Shown here one piece after another: positions 35,888 through 47,883 of a DNA stretch of 64,000 bases. The translations under genes were made by a program, and so were the position numbers. Position 1 is the first letter of the stretch. Every line of letters starts with the position of its first letter. Under the pieces are notes generated by a model. It searched no databases. It had not been told where the DNA came from and worked only from the letters and a program-made list of their open reading frames with translations. The stretch comes from Krasilnikovozyma curviuscula (taxonomy: Eukaryota; Basidiomycota; Tremellomycetes; Cystofilobasidiales; Mrakiaceae). The DNA lies in contig MVAQ01000063.1 of NCBI GenBank assembly GCA_014825775.1, positions 31,373 through 95,372 on the forward strand. Direction: 5' to 3'.

Positions 35888-36479
35888 TTAGGTTTCGACC
35901 TTCTTCACTGGTGCATTGTCAGCTCTCCAGGTCGACCAGTGATTCATCTGAGCTTTCTCAAGAGCGTGAGCTACAACTGCTCCCTGCGTTCTCAGTGCCT
36001 CTCTGAATGTTGGTTGGAGCAAGAGACGGCGATGATGAAGACATTGAGGGTATCTGTTGACGGGATGCAGGTAAAGTTTGTCACCCTGCCGTTGGCAAAT
36101 TATACATAAGGGAAAAGCTTACAGAATGTACTTGGAGAATGCGGGAGTTTCCCAGTATTGAAGATACTCTATGAAACGAAGGAAAGCCGCTGGGTTCACA
36201 GGCGAGGCTGCAGCTGCATCTCCTATTTCGCTTATTCGTTCAGCGTCGGTCTCCTTGGCAGCTTGTGAAGGTGTTATTTCATCGAGATATCCCTGCAGAG
36301 CGAGTTCAGCGAGGAAGTGAGGGTTTGCTAGAGACTGAACCATCTGTATAATGAAAACTGTCAGACGTGGGCAAATTGAAGCTGGCAACGGCACGACGTA
36401 CTTCTAATTCAATCTCAAATTTATCTTTGTTAGCTTGACGTTGATCCAGCGTGGGAGCCTGAGCATCGGCGGTTGCCAT
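35888..36479 (-). CDS. MED31: Mediator subunit MED31 (Soh1)
   Basis: Three exons (36402-36479, 36123-36343, 35888-36053) total exactly 155 codons. The core is QANKDKFEIELEMVQSLANP, HFLAELALQGYLDE, FLRFIEYLQYWETPAFSKYI and LYPQCL. This is the strongly conserved MED31 helical bundle that binds MED7 in the Mediator middle module. An insertion rich in Ala/Ser/Glu (about 25 residues) sits between the second and third helices. The C-terminus ends NHWSTWRADNAPVKKVET. It is divergently transcribed from the gene at 36641 with only 161 bases between start codons. Confidence 0.94.
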
Positions 36480-36640
36480 AGCGATTTATTTCCAGACTTA
36501 GAACTGTCGTAGGTAAGAGCTAGTTCGCGAAGTTTAGGTGAACCTCGACCTCAGTCAAAACACCAAGTCCTCAAAAATCAGAGTTCTAAGCAGCCTTTTA
36601 GCACAGTTCTGCAGTGACGACTGTCTCGAAGCAGCTCGAA

Positions 36641-37606
36641 ATGTCCGGGAAGGAAGTTCCAATCACTCTGAAGCCTGTTGCTTCGGGCTCCACTAAAGTC
36701 CCTTTACCAAAACACCATGCAGCTCCTCAACCCTCCTCGACTCATCTCAAGTTCTCATACTACTCACCGACGGATGGAAAGGATGACCTGAATCTGCTGA
36801 TTCTTTTCCATGGGCTAGGCGACAGTATGAAACCATTCTTTGACATGGGAAAGAGTCTCAAGTTACCGTCGACAGCTGTTCTTTCGATTCAAGGGCCTGA
36901 AATGGTGAATAACACTCTACCAACGTTGTTTCCGAGATATCATTTGCTGATAACCTAGACCTTCATTATTCAGGTCCCGCTGATGGATTTTCCATCCTAC
37001 ATGTACTATCCGTCATTCACGCTACCCGACTTCACGCCAGTCATAAACCCAGATCCCCGTAAAGCGCTTACCTTGATCGCGTCTCTCATTCAGCAGCTCA
37101 TCAGTTCCTGCGGCTGGTCTCTAAACCAGATCCACCTGTTTGGATTTGGTCAAGGCGGGTCGGTAGCATCTGAAGTTGCGCTCGCTATTCAATCATCCAC
37201 CACGTCATCAACGTCTCAACAAGAGCGGTTAGGATCTCTGGTATCAGTATCCGGTCCATTGCTCTCGCTGCCCACCAAGCCAACAAAATGTGAGACACCG
37301 ACGCTGTTGTTATACCGGTCTTCAGAGCAGGAAGTGTGTCAGAGGGATCTTGATAGCTTCAAGAAAGGGTTTAATCAGCTGAAGCTTAACAAGTTCGTCA
37401 GAGGTGAAGGGATGATCAAAGGCCAGGATGAATGGAAGATCGTGATGAAGTTGTAAGTCCTGGCGTTACCTCATCTCCTTGCTGAATCGTGGAAAATGAA
37501 CATTTCTTCGTGTGATAACAGCTGGAGCGAAAATCTGACGAGGAAAGAGACGGCGATGGGTGGCGGTGGGGATATGTACGAGGTCGTTCAGCAAAACCCG
37601 ATATGA
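36641..37606 (+). CDS. alpha/beta-hydrolase-fold protein, probable pseudoenzyme
   Basis: Exons 36641-36904, 36974-37452 and 37522-37606 give 275 residues. The fold matches the phospholipase/carboxylesterase (acyl-protein thioesterase) family. LLILFHGLGDSMKPFFDMG is the oxyanion-hole region. IHLFGFGQGGSVASEV is the nucleophile elbow. ETPTLLLYRSSEQEV sits where the acid residue would be. In active enzymes the elbow is GFSQGG; here the nucleophile Ser is Gly. The C-terminal region (GMIKGQDEWKIVMKFWSEN) shows no His at the expected place. Upstream codons at 36614 are open but begin with GTG, so the ATG at 36641 is used. Likely non-catalytic; function unknown. Confidence 0.8.
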
Positions 37607-37687
37607 AACTGTTCTTCCACTAGCAGACGCAGGACCGCCCGCAGCAAGCAAATTAAGAGAGCTATGATTTTGATCAATTCTAAACTT

Positions 37688-40136
37688 CTAAGCTGTTGCT
37701 TGTGTGGGAGCTACTGGTTTCTCGGGGTGAGACCCACTGTGAGTCTCTGACGGTTCAGTGACCGTTTCGCCAACCATCTCTTTTATTCTCCTCCGCAGCT
37801 CCTCACATTCTTCTATCTTCTTCACCAAGCCATCCTCTTTCTCTTTTGCTAACACAATGAGCCCTTCATTGGCCTTCGCACTCTTCAGTACAACCTGGTT
37901 CGTCACGACCTCTGCAAACTTGACTTCGAGATCATGTTCGAGACTGTCAGCGACTCGTTCGTAGTCCTTCCAGAACTTGGTTTGAGCCTTATAGTACTTG
38001 GTCTGACCAAATCTTATTCCAGCAAGAGTGCCAAAGAGTGCGAGAGAGATGGATGTCGATGGTGACGAGAGCAGACTGTCAATCCACGTCCAGTACGAAC
38101 CTCCCACTGAGAGAGCGGTGAGAATGTAAGACTGGACGACTGCACTTTGAGTTCTACGATGGAGTAACTCAACTGGCCCTCCCTTATCGATCAGCTGTCG
38201 TAGTCGCTTGGCAACGATCGTGGAGAAGGTCTCAGGAGTGAGGTCGAGTGGTGTAGGCAGTGAGTTCAGCAGTATAGATGATTTAAGAAGAGGTGGGCAT
38301 TTAGGCGCGGTGACCGATGAAGTTGCTGATTCGTTGAGTTCCTTTTGAAGTATTTGTAGTTTTCCGGTCGCGTAAATAAGCTGCAAAGACGACCCGATAC
38401 TTATTAGCACACTGCGAGCCAGAGAGAATGTGGTTTTCACTACTCACCCTGCGTTCTCCTTCGCCTCCCCATCCCTGAACAAGCGAGCTCTTCAACTCAA
38501 ATCCCAAGTCGTCTACCCCTCCACCAAACAACACTTTCTTCCAACTCATGCCTTTCAAGACACCTTCACCATTCTCCCTGGCCTCCTTCACAATTGCTTT
38601 TGAGACCAATCTACCTTCTTTGGTCTCCGAAACAACTACTTCTCCAGTTTTAACTGGGACACTTAGGAGTTCTTTTTTGGCGCTAGAGATGATGTTTCGT
38701 AGATCAGATTGCTGGGACTGTGCTGCGAAGATGGTTTCAGAGATGAGGGACCTTTGAGTGGCTAATACGAAGGCAGTCGAATCCAAGGCCAGAGTAGATA
38801 GATACAGTCCTAAGGGAGATGCAGATGAAGTTGATATTGTTGAAGGGGATGAGACAATGTTGGTGATTGATTTGGAGAAATGTTGCTTGAAGCTGAGGAG
38901 TCCAGATTCCAAATACTCCTTCTGGAACTCGTCAATGATTTTTGCTCTCTTAAATACCATGGTCTTCTTCCCACCACCGCTAGCAACATCCTTAGATTCT
39001 TCTGCCTCTAGAGCCTTCTGTGACGTCGTCAAGAACTGAATCGCGTCAACGGCCTTCTTCGGGTTGACGAAATGGACCTTATCGCTAAATCTTTCCATTT
39101 GGTGAATTCCAGCATTCTTCAACTGATCAGTTAAACGTTCGATGGTTTCAGTAGCTGGGATAGCAGAAAGTTGAGTGACGATGATTTGGAGATTAGGATG
39201 ATTGAGGAGAGAAGGTGAGGTGAGTGTGGCAGATGGCGAGAGAAGGCGCAAATTGTCAATGACTATGACTGGGATTTGTGAAAGAAGGAGGGTGTTGAGA
39301 GCTTTGGACGGCGATGTTTGTGCTGAAGGGGAGAACCACCAAGGAGTCAGTGAGAGTAAAAGACTTCGAGACTTTGAGGTAGACACCTACAGGGTATCTC
39401 AAACAATGAGCATTTTTTCACATTCGATAGCTCTCCTAGCCATTGTGAGGGTATCACAAGTCCTTGAGCGTCGACGGCCGTTTCGTTTCCGTACCTTCAT
39501 CGCACGAGCGCCGGAATCGAGAAAATTCGTCAAAATACATCGTTCAACTCAGTAGACATTGGAATCAAGCATCTCACCTGATTTCTAACGTGTTCCCAAC
39601 ATCACCGGTGCTTCCGTTTCTGCGGTTGAACAAAACGTTCTTTTGTGTCTGGCTCGAGGTGAAGGGGTCGATTAAAAGAGACGCTATCAGGTCTTCACTA
39701 CCTGCCAGCGGCGGTGCAAAGACTAAAAAGTCAAATGAGAATTCAAGTCAGTGCTCATGAAGCTAAGAAGGAAATCAGAGATCAGTCGGAACCTCAAGAG
39801 GTTGCAAAAAAACTCACAGGCAATCTCAACGCCATGTTCGCCTTCCTCGATCCTAGAAATCAGCCTTCCAATCCTATCACTCCATGCCTTGTTCTCCTTT
39901 TCCAGCACCTTATCCGCAAACGAGCTCGAGGAGGTAGCTATAGGTGCGACTTCCACAAGAAGACGTCGAGTGTCCTCGAGGAGAGACTTTACTGACGAAG
40001 GCTGGGCTGGAGAAAGTGGGACTACGGGCTGAGAGGTCGAGGCTGAAGCATACCTGCATGCTGCTGCTGATCTCGAGGAAGAACCAGAAGCAGCTTTTGA
40101 GATGAGCGAGAGACTGGCTGGTTTGATTGATGGCAT
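37688..40136 (-). CDS. conserved fungal mitochondrial membrane protein (Mmc1-like?)
   Basis: Ser/Ala/Arg-rich presequence (SLISKAASGSSSRSAAACRY), then LADKVL-type helices and WSDRIGRLISRIEEGEHGVEI. A possible remnant of a nucleotide-binding loop follows (FFAPPLAGSEDLIASLL). Exons joined in phase at about 39834/39722, 39584/39511 and 39390/39325 add NTLEIRYGNETAVDAQGLVI and ALNTLLLSQIPVIVIDNLRL. The C-terminal part (38300-37688) has two hydrophobic stretches around YILTALSVGGSYWTWID and SISLALFGTLAGIRF, and a coiled coil (KKIEECEELRRRIKEM). The architecture suggests a dynamin-related inner-membrane protein of the fungal Mmc1 type, from memory and unconfirmed. Confidence 0.65.
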
Positions 40137-41353
40137 TCCTCTCTCGTCGAAGCTGTTTTCTGATGGTGAGAGGAAGTTGACCGTAGCAACCTTTTAGTCA
40201 GAAGCAGATTCCAGATAGGAAGGGGTATACTGGATCAAGGGAAGGGGGAGGGGGCCTCTTCAAAGAAGGGAAATGGAGATGCAATACAACCTTTCCCTAT
40301 ATAGGGCTACGAACTGTTGCTTCGCCACAAGTATCTCAACCAGAAGGTCTCTGAACGTCTAAGATAGCAGGAGATCCAAGAGGTTACACAGAATCTAGAA
40401 AATTCTAATTCTGTTCAAAAAGAAAGTCTGTTGCTTGCTAGCGCAACTTGATTCTTCCAAGTTTGTTGTTCGCTATCGAGATGTTTCGAGATGACAAAAT
40501 GTATCGTGCAAAATTCGCTGAGGAGAAACTACCTAAGACATCTTCGTCCCCTTCAACGTGGTGAGTTCCTTCCAGGAAATGCTTTGAACACTCCTCGCTT
40601 CTTGAGCTGCTCTCTAATCCTATCCTATTGCTCTAAACCAGCTCGATCATTTGATTGCTTTAGCCCGTACATTCCTGTACTGTTATTTTGTCTTCCCCAA
40701 TCGAATTGATTGACGAGATCATCTAATGGAAACAATGAGCGAGATGTTCGACGTTGACGTGAGGAGCGAAGGTGTTCAAGAACCAGCGCTCCCACCGGAC
40801 GAACACCTTAAGCCTCAAGCGTAGGCTCCTCTGTGGAAACATGGACACGGAAATAAATGAGTGAAGTGACAAGTCGCTATCATGTTGACCTGAACACCAC
40901 GGAATCCCTTCTGCTCGGATAACTCACAGGCCTGTCGCAGCAACTTCTGCTGACACCCACCTCATATCAAGTTCATAGAATACTAACTCGAACAGGATTA
41001 CATCTTGGTTTCAATCTCTCCGCATTCTGTTCAAGTTCCTCCTTTGAAAGGACTGGCTTTTACCTGACCAAGCTGCAACGACTGACCTGGAGTGGCCTCA
41101 AATCCTAGATGAGATTCAGAGGGGAAAGAAGTAGGAGAAAGGTTTCAGTGGGAGAAGACACGCTCGGTCGGACATCGCAGGAGGTGAATTGTAAACTCGG
41201 CTGCTAGCTTTGACAGGTCCCTGAAACGTTCGATCAGCAGCACCTTTAAACTACCGAAACATCATTCCATCTTGCTTCAATATTCCTTGTCCGTTGAGGC
41301 ACAACAAGTCATCCTGCAACCGAGTATCCTATATTTCACAATCTCTCCTTCCA
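40137..41353. other. intergenic region with possible short exon
   Basis: A plus-strand stretch at 40477-40560 reads MFRDDKMYRAKFAEEK and ends at a GTGAGT donor. Its only in-phase continuation (near 40738-40824) uses a weak GAG acceptor, so no gene is claimed. A CArG-type palindrome is at 40295-40306 and a 9-bp inverted repeat at 40769-40809. Confidence 0.35.
40295..40306. promoter_or_regulatory. CCCTATATAGGG palindrome, CArG-box-like
   Basis: A perfect 12-base palindrome containing CC(A/T)6GG, the consensus bound by SRF/Mcm1-type MADS-box proteins. It is 160 bases upstream of the start codon of the minus-strand gene at 40136 and also contains a TATA-like core. Chance occurrence is possible. 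Confidence 0.4.
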
Positions 41354-43016
41354 TTACGGGAACGCGCTTCTACCGCCATAAACCCCTACTCCACTGGTAC
41401 CAACAGGCTTCTTTCTGAAGATATTCGTGGTAGCATACCACCCGCCGATGACCTGCCTAGCAAAAATCTCTCCAACACCCAGAGCGACACCGTTGATAAA
41501 AGGCAGGATCAAGTTGATGCCCAGGCTAGCAGTGATGGCTAGCACTCTGGTCTGCCAGGGAATTCCGGAACCGAAGATGGAGAGAGTGAGAGATGGGAGT
41601 TGATCAGACGGATCTTTCTGTGTCAGCTCTTTACTGCTGTCGTCGATGTTGGTGATTGTGGCCGATGGAGCTGCTGCTGATTCCTCGGTAGGTGGAATGA
41701 CGGAGAAGTCGGCCAATGTGAGTTCAGATCTTGGTGCTTTAGATTTCGCAGCGGCTGCTCGGGCAATCTCAGCGTACGATGGTTTCTGAAAGAAAAAACC
41801 AAAAATGCATGAGAAATCGTAATCGGATAGCGAACGCGAAAACGTCACTCACTTTCGAACTGCTGGCAAGAGGTTGGTTAACCTGCTCCCAAGCGTTCTC
41901 CACTTGAGCCCACTTGTCATTGTCTTGTCCATTAGTGTTAGCGAGCTTTACACCAGAAGAGACTACAGGCACTAGCAAGTCTCCAGCGACAGCCTCAACC
42001 TTCTCTTCAGCCGCACCTTTCGAAAGCGGCTTCGAAGCAGCTTCGACCGCAGCGGCTTTCTTCTCCTCAGCCCTCAGAGTTTCAAACTTCGCCCTGCTCT
42101 TCTCTGCCTTTTGCCTAGCGACAGCATTCTCAGCTCTCCAGATTCTCGTCTGTTCGTCAAGTTGAGCCTTGGCAGCCTCGAAGTCGATTGGTTCGGACGA
42201 GTGACCGTTGGACTCGAGATCCGTTACTGGTAATTCTGTATCATGAGACGGAGTAGCAGTCGAAGAAGCTACCGTTTCAGCTGCTTTGACTGGTGCTAGC
42301 GGAGGCTGGAACGCTGACGTTAAAAATGACTGAAAGCACAATACAATTAAGACCTGCAATTGGAGAAAAACATCATGTAAAATGTACGTACAGCTAGGAT
42401 GTCGTCAACAGAGAGTGTTTCTGAAGGGGAAACAGCGCTCGACAAAGCCGCATGAATTTTCTCGTTACCAGGAAGTATTGATGAAGGCGCTTCCTCTTGG
42501 ACTTTCTGCAAATGAACAAGTAGATATCTATGTCAGTAATGGACCCGTTCTGAGCGTCGCCATGAGAGGGAACTGACAAGTGGTGGAGATGGCTTCGCCG
42601 CTACAGGAGCAGTAGCACTGCCTCTTGAACCTTCAAGAGCTCCACCAATTGCGCTGTTAGAGGAAGCAAGTCCATCAGCAATGTTCTTCATGGCGTTCAA
42701 TAGGTCTTTGTCATCCTCCTTCGTTAACGGTGCTGCTGAGCCCTAAGAAGACGCACAAATTTCGTTACAAAGCCGTTGGCTTCAAAGTAAAGCAAATTGC
42801 AGAATCAAAGTAGACATACAAGAGCTGGGTATTCAGATTCTGGGACTGGACCTCCCAAAGCAGGCTGATAAGTACCGTTCGAGGCAGCTGGCTGGAGAGG
42901 AAAGGCGTAGCAGCACAGCAGAATTTAGTTGGAACAGCATTGGTCAGTCTTTCAATCCCTCAAAACATAATTAGACACCAAAAAAGCATCTTACCTCGTC
43001 TGACATATTTATTTCC
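41354..43016 (-). CDS. MIM1: mitochondrial outer-membrane import protein MIM1 (TOM13 family), extended
   Basis: The C-terminal domain reads FGSGIPWQTRVLAITASLGI, then NLILPFINGVALGVGEIFAR. That is the single membrane helix and following motif of Mim1 (LPFVNGLMLGFGELFA in yeast), which inserts alpha-helical outer-membrane proteins. Yeast Mim1 is about 113 residues. Here an extra 350 or so precede it: an N-terminus starting MSDE, ASNGTYQPALGGPVPE-type exons, an Ala/Glu/Lys-rich coiled coil (AEKSRAKFETLRAEEKKAAA) and KPSYAEIARAAAAKSK. The first exon is 4 codons (start 43016, donor GTAAGA). Other introns are near 41788-41853, 42330-42391, 42506-42578, 42744-42821 and 42891-42993. The family call rests on the tail. 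Confidence 0.8.
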
Positions 43017-43165
43017 AAGATGGGGGTTTGATGTCAAAGTTCCTGCCAAACATCCGTTTACATTTTTTTTGAGAATGAGGTGATTGCTCAGTGTGGCGCT
43101 AATTCTTGCAAAGGCATATCTAATCTAGAACGAGCAAGCAACAGGTGAAGCAATGATAAAGAGCA

Positions 43166-46100
43166 TTACAATGTTATGGGTGGTGGTGTAGATACCGCCG
43201 TTATCGGTATGCTATCCACCTGCATGTCTCCTTCCCCGTCTACGGTCAGGCTGTCGGCCACGTTTTCTCCAAAGACGTCATTGAACCAGGCTGGAAGTCG
43301 AGAGGTATTTCCAGCAGCCTGAGAAAGTAAAGGGAAAGATCTTAAGAAAAGGAGACTCAGGTTACAGCTGAAAGTAACAGCGTCACATACCTTCTTCAAA
43401 ACATGGTCCCTCAAGCCTGCCTTAAGCGGAGGGTGCTTCTCAGCTATCTCCTTCAACTGCTCTCTAGGAAGTTGCAGCAGAGCACCGTAGCTCGACACAC
43501 CTAACTTCTTGGCGCAACGAATGAATCCATCCCACAGTTGAGGGGTAGTCCAGATCTTTTTGGTGATCAACCGAGAGAGGAGTGTCGTTGCGATGAAACC
43601 AATAAGCGACTTGTATAGATTGACGCTGTTGAGGACTGTTCGGAGGAAGAGGACCGGAATTGTCGGCAGTTCTACGATCTGTTGCATGACATTGCCCAGT
43701 ACTTCTGATCTGAACAGATCAGTTATAGAGAAGCAGATATCGATAGCTAGAGAGGTAACACATCAAGGTCAGACAAAGACAAATGGAAGAAAAACACAAC
43801 GAGAACAGTCAGCTTACCTTCCATAGTACTCTTGAGACCAGGCTCCTTCTCGTTCTCGTGCAGAGAGACCATGAGTTCAGCAGGAGTTAGTTGTTCAGTG
43901 AGCTTGACCTTTGAACCAGGTACGATGGATCGAGGAGTGAGTATTTGGAGGAAGATATTTTTTACAACTTCTTTCTCTGATGGCTTCCCGTTGAGCATCG
44001 CAACGATTCTCGGAAGGAATCGACGAGTGTCCGTCTGACACAATAAATGAGCTGTTAGCATTAGGTAGGATTAATTAACAGACTTGGAGAGAGAAGCACG
44101 TACCTTATCCAATTCTCCGATGATCGGAATGACAAACCTAGGGTCAAGCGTTCTCTCTGCGACCAAGCTCTTCACCAAGGCAACTAAAGCACCGCTAACC
44201 TTCACCTTCTCTCCTCCTTCTTTAGGCTCGGTCAGGATGTTGAGGACCCTCAGCGCAAGAGTCTCAGCACCAGGTGGGAAAGTTCTGAGCAGAGTCAACA
44301 GTTTACCGTTACTGGCGCCTAGTGATCGAATGAGTGGTGTAAGGAGCTGTTGGAACGCTTCTTGGATTGATGGATGCAGTCGGGGATATTCATCAAATAT
44401 GTTGTTGAGGAATTCAGGTACCTTCTTTGTCAAGGCGAACAGAAGCTCGACATGCTGTTGGACTGTATCCTGAGGTACAGGTGCAAATACAACTGGTGGG
44501 AGATACCGACTGATAACACGTTCTTCCTCATCTTCCACTTCCTCAGGAACTTCCATTCCAGCATCTTCGCTTGACTCCTCCTTCTTCTCCTCGATCATCT
44601 TCATCTGCTTCAGCAGCCGCAGGGCGAACTGTTGAACCATTGGACCCATCGGCTTCGTGTCCGGTACCCAGAGTCGAACTTGAGCGATTGCTGGATTCCT
44701 GGTCGCGAGATCAGGGTGGGTGCAGAGCTCTAGCATGTATCCAACACATTCTTCACGAATCGGTGGTCGGTTTATCGCAAGATCGCGCAGCACCCGTAGA
44801 CCTATTCGCCCCCGTACACGGTCTTCGTCCGTGCACATCGTTTGAATCAATAGAATTACTTCAGAAGGGATTTCCGGAATGGTGAGGAGAAACTTGTTCA
44901 AGATCACGTCATCTAGTGTAGATATTGATGCCTTCATGAATTCGAGTAAGGTGTTTCTATACGTCCGAGTCTATAAGAAAGAAGAGGTGAGGAGTGAGAT
45001 AATTTCAAGAAAAGAATTTACCAGCAATATTTCAACTTACCCTCAGATCGCCATCCTGAGCAACCACATGATCGCTAAACCACTCCTCATTCAGCCAGAG
45101 CGTCGCAAACTTGGATCTGTTGGTGGGAATAGTGTCAGCGAAAAAAGGCCAATAAGAGTATAAGCAAGGCACAACTGACCTTCCCGGGAAATCATCGAGT
45201 ACAAATTTCATCATTGCATTCCGGACATCATCCTGATCCTCCGACATATCTTCTCGTTCTCTACCCCTCGTCAGGATCCGTGCTAGTAAAAGCATCCACA
45301 ACTCTTTCGGCTGATGCATCATGAGGCTGTCTTCCTCACTCGCAGAGATAGAAGCTGCTGATGCACCCAACCAGATCCTTCGGAGAGCTTTCGTTAAAAT
45401 TTCTTTTCGTTCTGCTGGTGATGGCTCGGTTGGTGACGGTAATTGGAAGTTTGCGATTTTGAAAGATGCCGATGGTTTCGATTCTACTGTCCCTTCTTCT
45501 TCCTCCTTCAAAGGATCTGCCTTTATCGCTGATTCAATCTCTGCAGGAAGCAGGTTTTGACCTTGCTCCTGTAAATACAACAAAGTATATCAGTATAAAG
45601 TGTCAGCTCGAAAGGAAAAGAGACGTGACCAACCCTCAGTCGTCGATCAATTTCATTTGCATCTAGCTCCATCTCTTCATCATCCTCGTATTCTTCGAAC
45701 TCTTCGTCAACGTCTAATTCCCGATCATTCATCGCAATGTCAACAGGTTCCAACTTCGCTCTTTGTCCCCAACCGCCATTGAGATCAGGCTCAGCTTTAA
45801 TCATAGCCGCAGGTCCCGATCTGTACACTGCATCGATACCCTCTCTAACACCAGGCTCCGACAGAATAGCTTCAGCACCTTGGAATTTGCTACAGGCGTC
45901 CCTGATTCTCTCCTGAGGCAGACCCTCGAGATTGGAGATAACTAATTCCACAACTAGAGGATGAGGCAGACTATTGACGTCGAAGCCTGCCGGTCCTGGG
46001 GGGGGAGTGCCTGCTGCTGAAGATGAAGGATCAAGTTTTATTCGCTTGACTGCTGATTCATTGCTTTCTTCGAGTTGAGCTAATCGCTTTTGTCGATTTT

Positions 46101-47576
46101 CTTCGAAAGCTTCCCGCGCTGCCAGATCCATTCTCACAGCCTGTTTCGCTAGAGATTCCTGTAGTTGCGCCTTTTCCTCCGATTTTTGAGATTGTCTAGC
46201 GTCGAATAGTCCTCAAATTAGCAAACTATCAGTCATCGAAGGAATAGGCTGAGACAACACCTACCTTTCTTCTCGATTTAAAATTATCCTCAAACACTTT
46301 TCAACATCACGCACCGTACTTCTGCTAGAATTTGCAGTTGTCAGAGCAGCTGGTGTCCACCCAGTCAGTGCAGATACAAGGACAAAGTTCAAGCTGGGTC
46401 GAACGCGTATAATTGCCGGAACGATGGAGAAAAGCGCTTGGAGGGTATCAGCATCGCTGTACAATATTAAAATCGTCAGCAATGGAGTAGTGACAGAGGC
46501 TAGTTGATAGACTAATGATACTAACACAAGACTGTACATTCCCCGCAGAACAAACTCTAACAGCTTCATTCCTTCCTGCTCCAGATCGCTGACAGAAATG
46601 AATGGATGATCCGTAGGACACAGTGCAATTGATGGATCCAATTTCACATTCTGAAGACGTGGATCGCTGGATCCTCGACTCTGAACCATAATGACCCTTT
46701 GAATGACCTTGACGCCGGCGACTTTGGAACCCTTGGATGTTGCTTTTCCGACTGGAGGTGGTACACCGATAGAGGGATCTACTAAACCTAGGATTTTGGA
46801 CTTGACAGTTGCTAGAATATTGTATAGTTGGTGACTAGTTCGGTTCGTACACCTAGCAGAAAAGTTCGCGTCGGGATGGCGAAGACAAACCAAGAGAGGA
46901 CAATTAGAGACGACCATGTTGCATTACATGCGAGAAGCTTACAGGTATCTGAAAACAAGAGGATATGCGCTAGCAAAGATCTGTATGATCATTTTTTGAA
47001 TGTAGTTGAAAACTCGATTCGACGTCGGGCTAGATATAGTGCTGTCCAAGAGAGAAGCTAAGCATTCTAGAGACTGTAAGCAGACTGAAGTTACCAAGGT
47101 ACAGCGTGATGTCAGTTTCAAGCAGATTGTGGAAGCTGGAGGACATAAAGATGCATACGTTGCGTTTTTTGGTCTGGTGTGAGATTTGATCGACAAATTC
47201 CTAGCTCTAACAGCTGATGAAAGCCACCAAAACCACCAGATGATAAATCAGTACATACTCATGACACTGAGAAACGATCAAATGAAACATCAAGGCGATT
47301 GTCTTGACTGAAACTCACCTCAACCATCCAACTTCCTAAAACTCCTTCTCCATTGCCCACGAACGGTAAGACATAGCCCACAATGATGGTGATCTTTTCA
47401 GGATAATGCAGTTCTAAAGCTGATTTGGTAGCTTCAAGCAGGACAGACTGCTGATCTGGAGTTGGAGCGCTGAGAGCTTGTGTGAGGAGCTGGAGAGGGT
47501 CTGCTGCTGGTACTGCTCCTGCTCCACCCGAAGGACCAGGAGAGCCAGATCCTGATGGGAACGGAGACGAAGACAT
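43166..47576 (-). CDS. PTA1: symplekin/Pta1, mRNA 3' end processing scaffold
   Basis: A large multi-exon gene. The N-terminal region (PLQLLTQALSAPTPDQQ, EKITIIVGYVLPFVG) and VKVIQRVIMVQSRGSSDPR match the HEAT-repeat half of symplekin, which binds Ssu72. The middle has KRIKLDPSSSAAGTPPPGP, then helical repeats (VRGRIGLRVLRDLAINRPP). The symplekin C-terminal domain follows: TPAELMVSLHENEKEPGLKS, LFLRTVLNSVNLYKSLIGF, WTTPQLWDGFIRCAKKL and LQLPREQLKEIAEKHPPLK. It ends AVSTPPPITL. Symplekin holds together the cleavage and polyadenylation factor. Open stretches run 47576-47259, 47196-46939, 46917-46261, 46137-45523, 45583-45032, 44937-44071, 44061-43747 and 43687-43166. Boundaries are approximate. 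Confidence 0.88.
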
Positions 47577-47883
47577 CCTCCTATTCTTTAGCTACGTTAT
47601 CCTGCCCGTTCAAACCAGTAGACTGGAGGCGAGGGAGTCTGTTTCCAGCGGTTCCTGGCCGTGGGATTCTCTCGCCGCTGAGTGAGTCAATGGAGAGGAC
47701 AAGTCAGCAGAGCTGTCAGTAAATACACCAGTCAAATCAGAGACCGACCTCTGGATATACTCACAGACCGTGAACTCCGAAAGTTACCGTTTCACTGACG
47801 AGGTCATCTCAAGACAAGAATTTCCTCGCGGTGGACTCACCCTCCTGACCAAATTGACTTCAAATCCAACAATTCAAATAACA
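47577..47883. promoter_or_regulatory. divergent promoter, symplekin and CGR1
   Basis: About 307 bases between the two start codons, probably a shared bidirectional promoter. A 94-codon frame runs into the CGR1 start but only the ATG at 47884 matches the family. Confidence 0.4.

Noticed and set aside
35659..36109. Overlapping plus-strand frames of 115 and 145 codons
   Set aside because: They are antisense to the last MED31 exon and have no matching features.
36614..36640. Upstream extension of the hydrolase protein
   Set aside because: It begins with GTG, not ATG; the first true ATG is at 36641.
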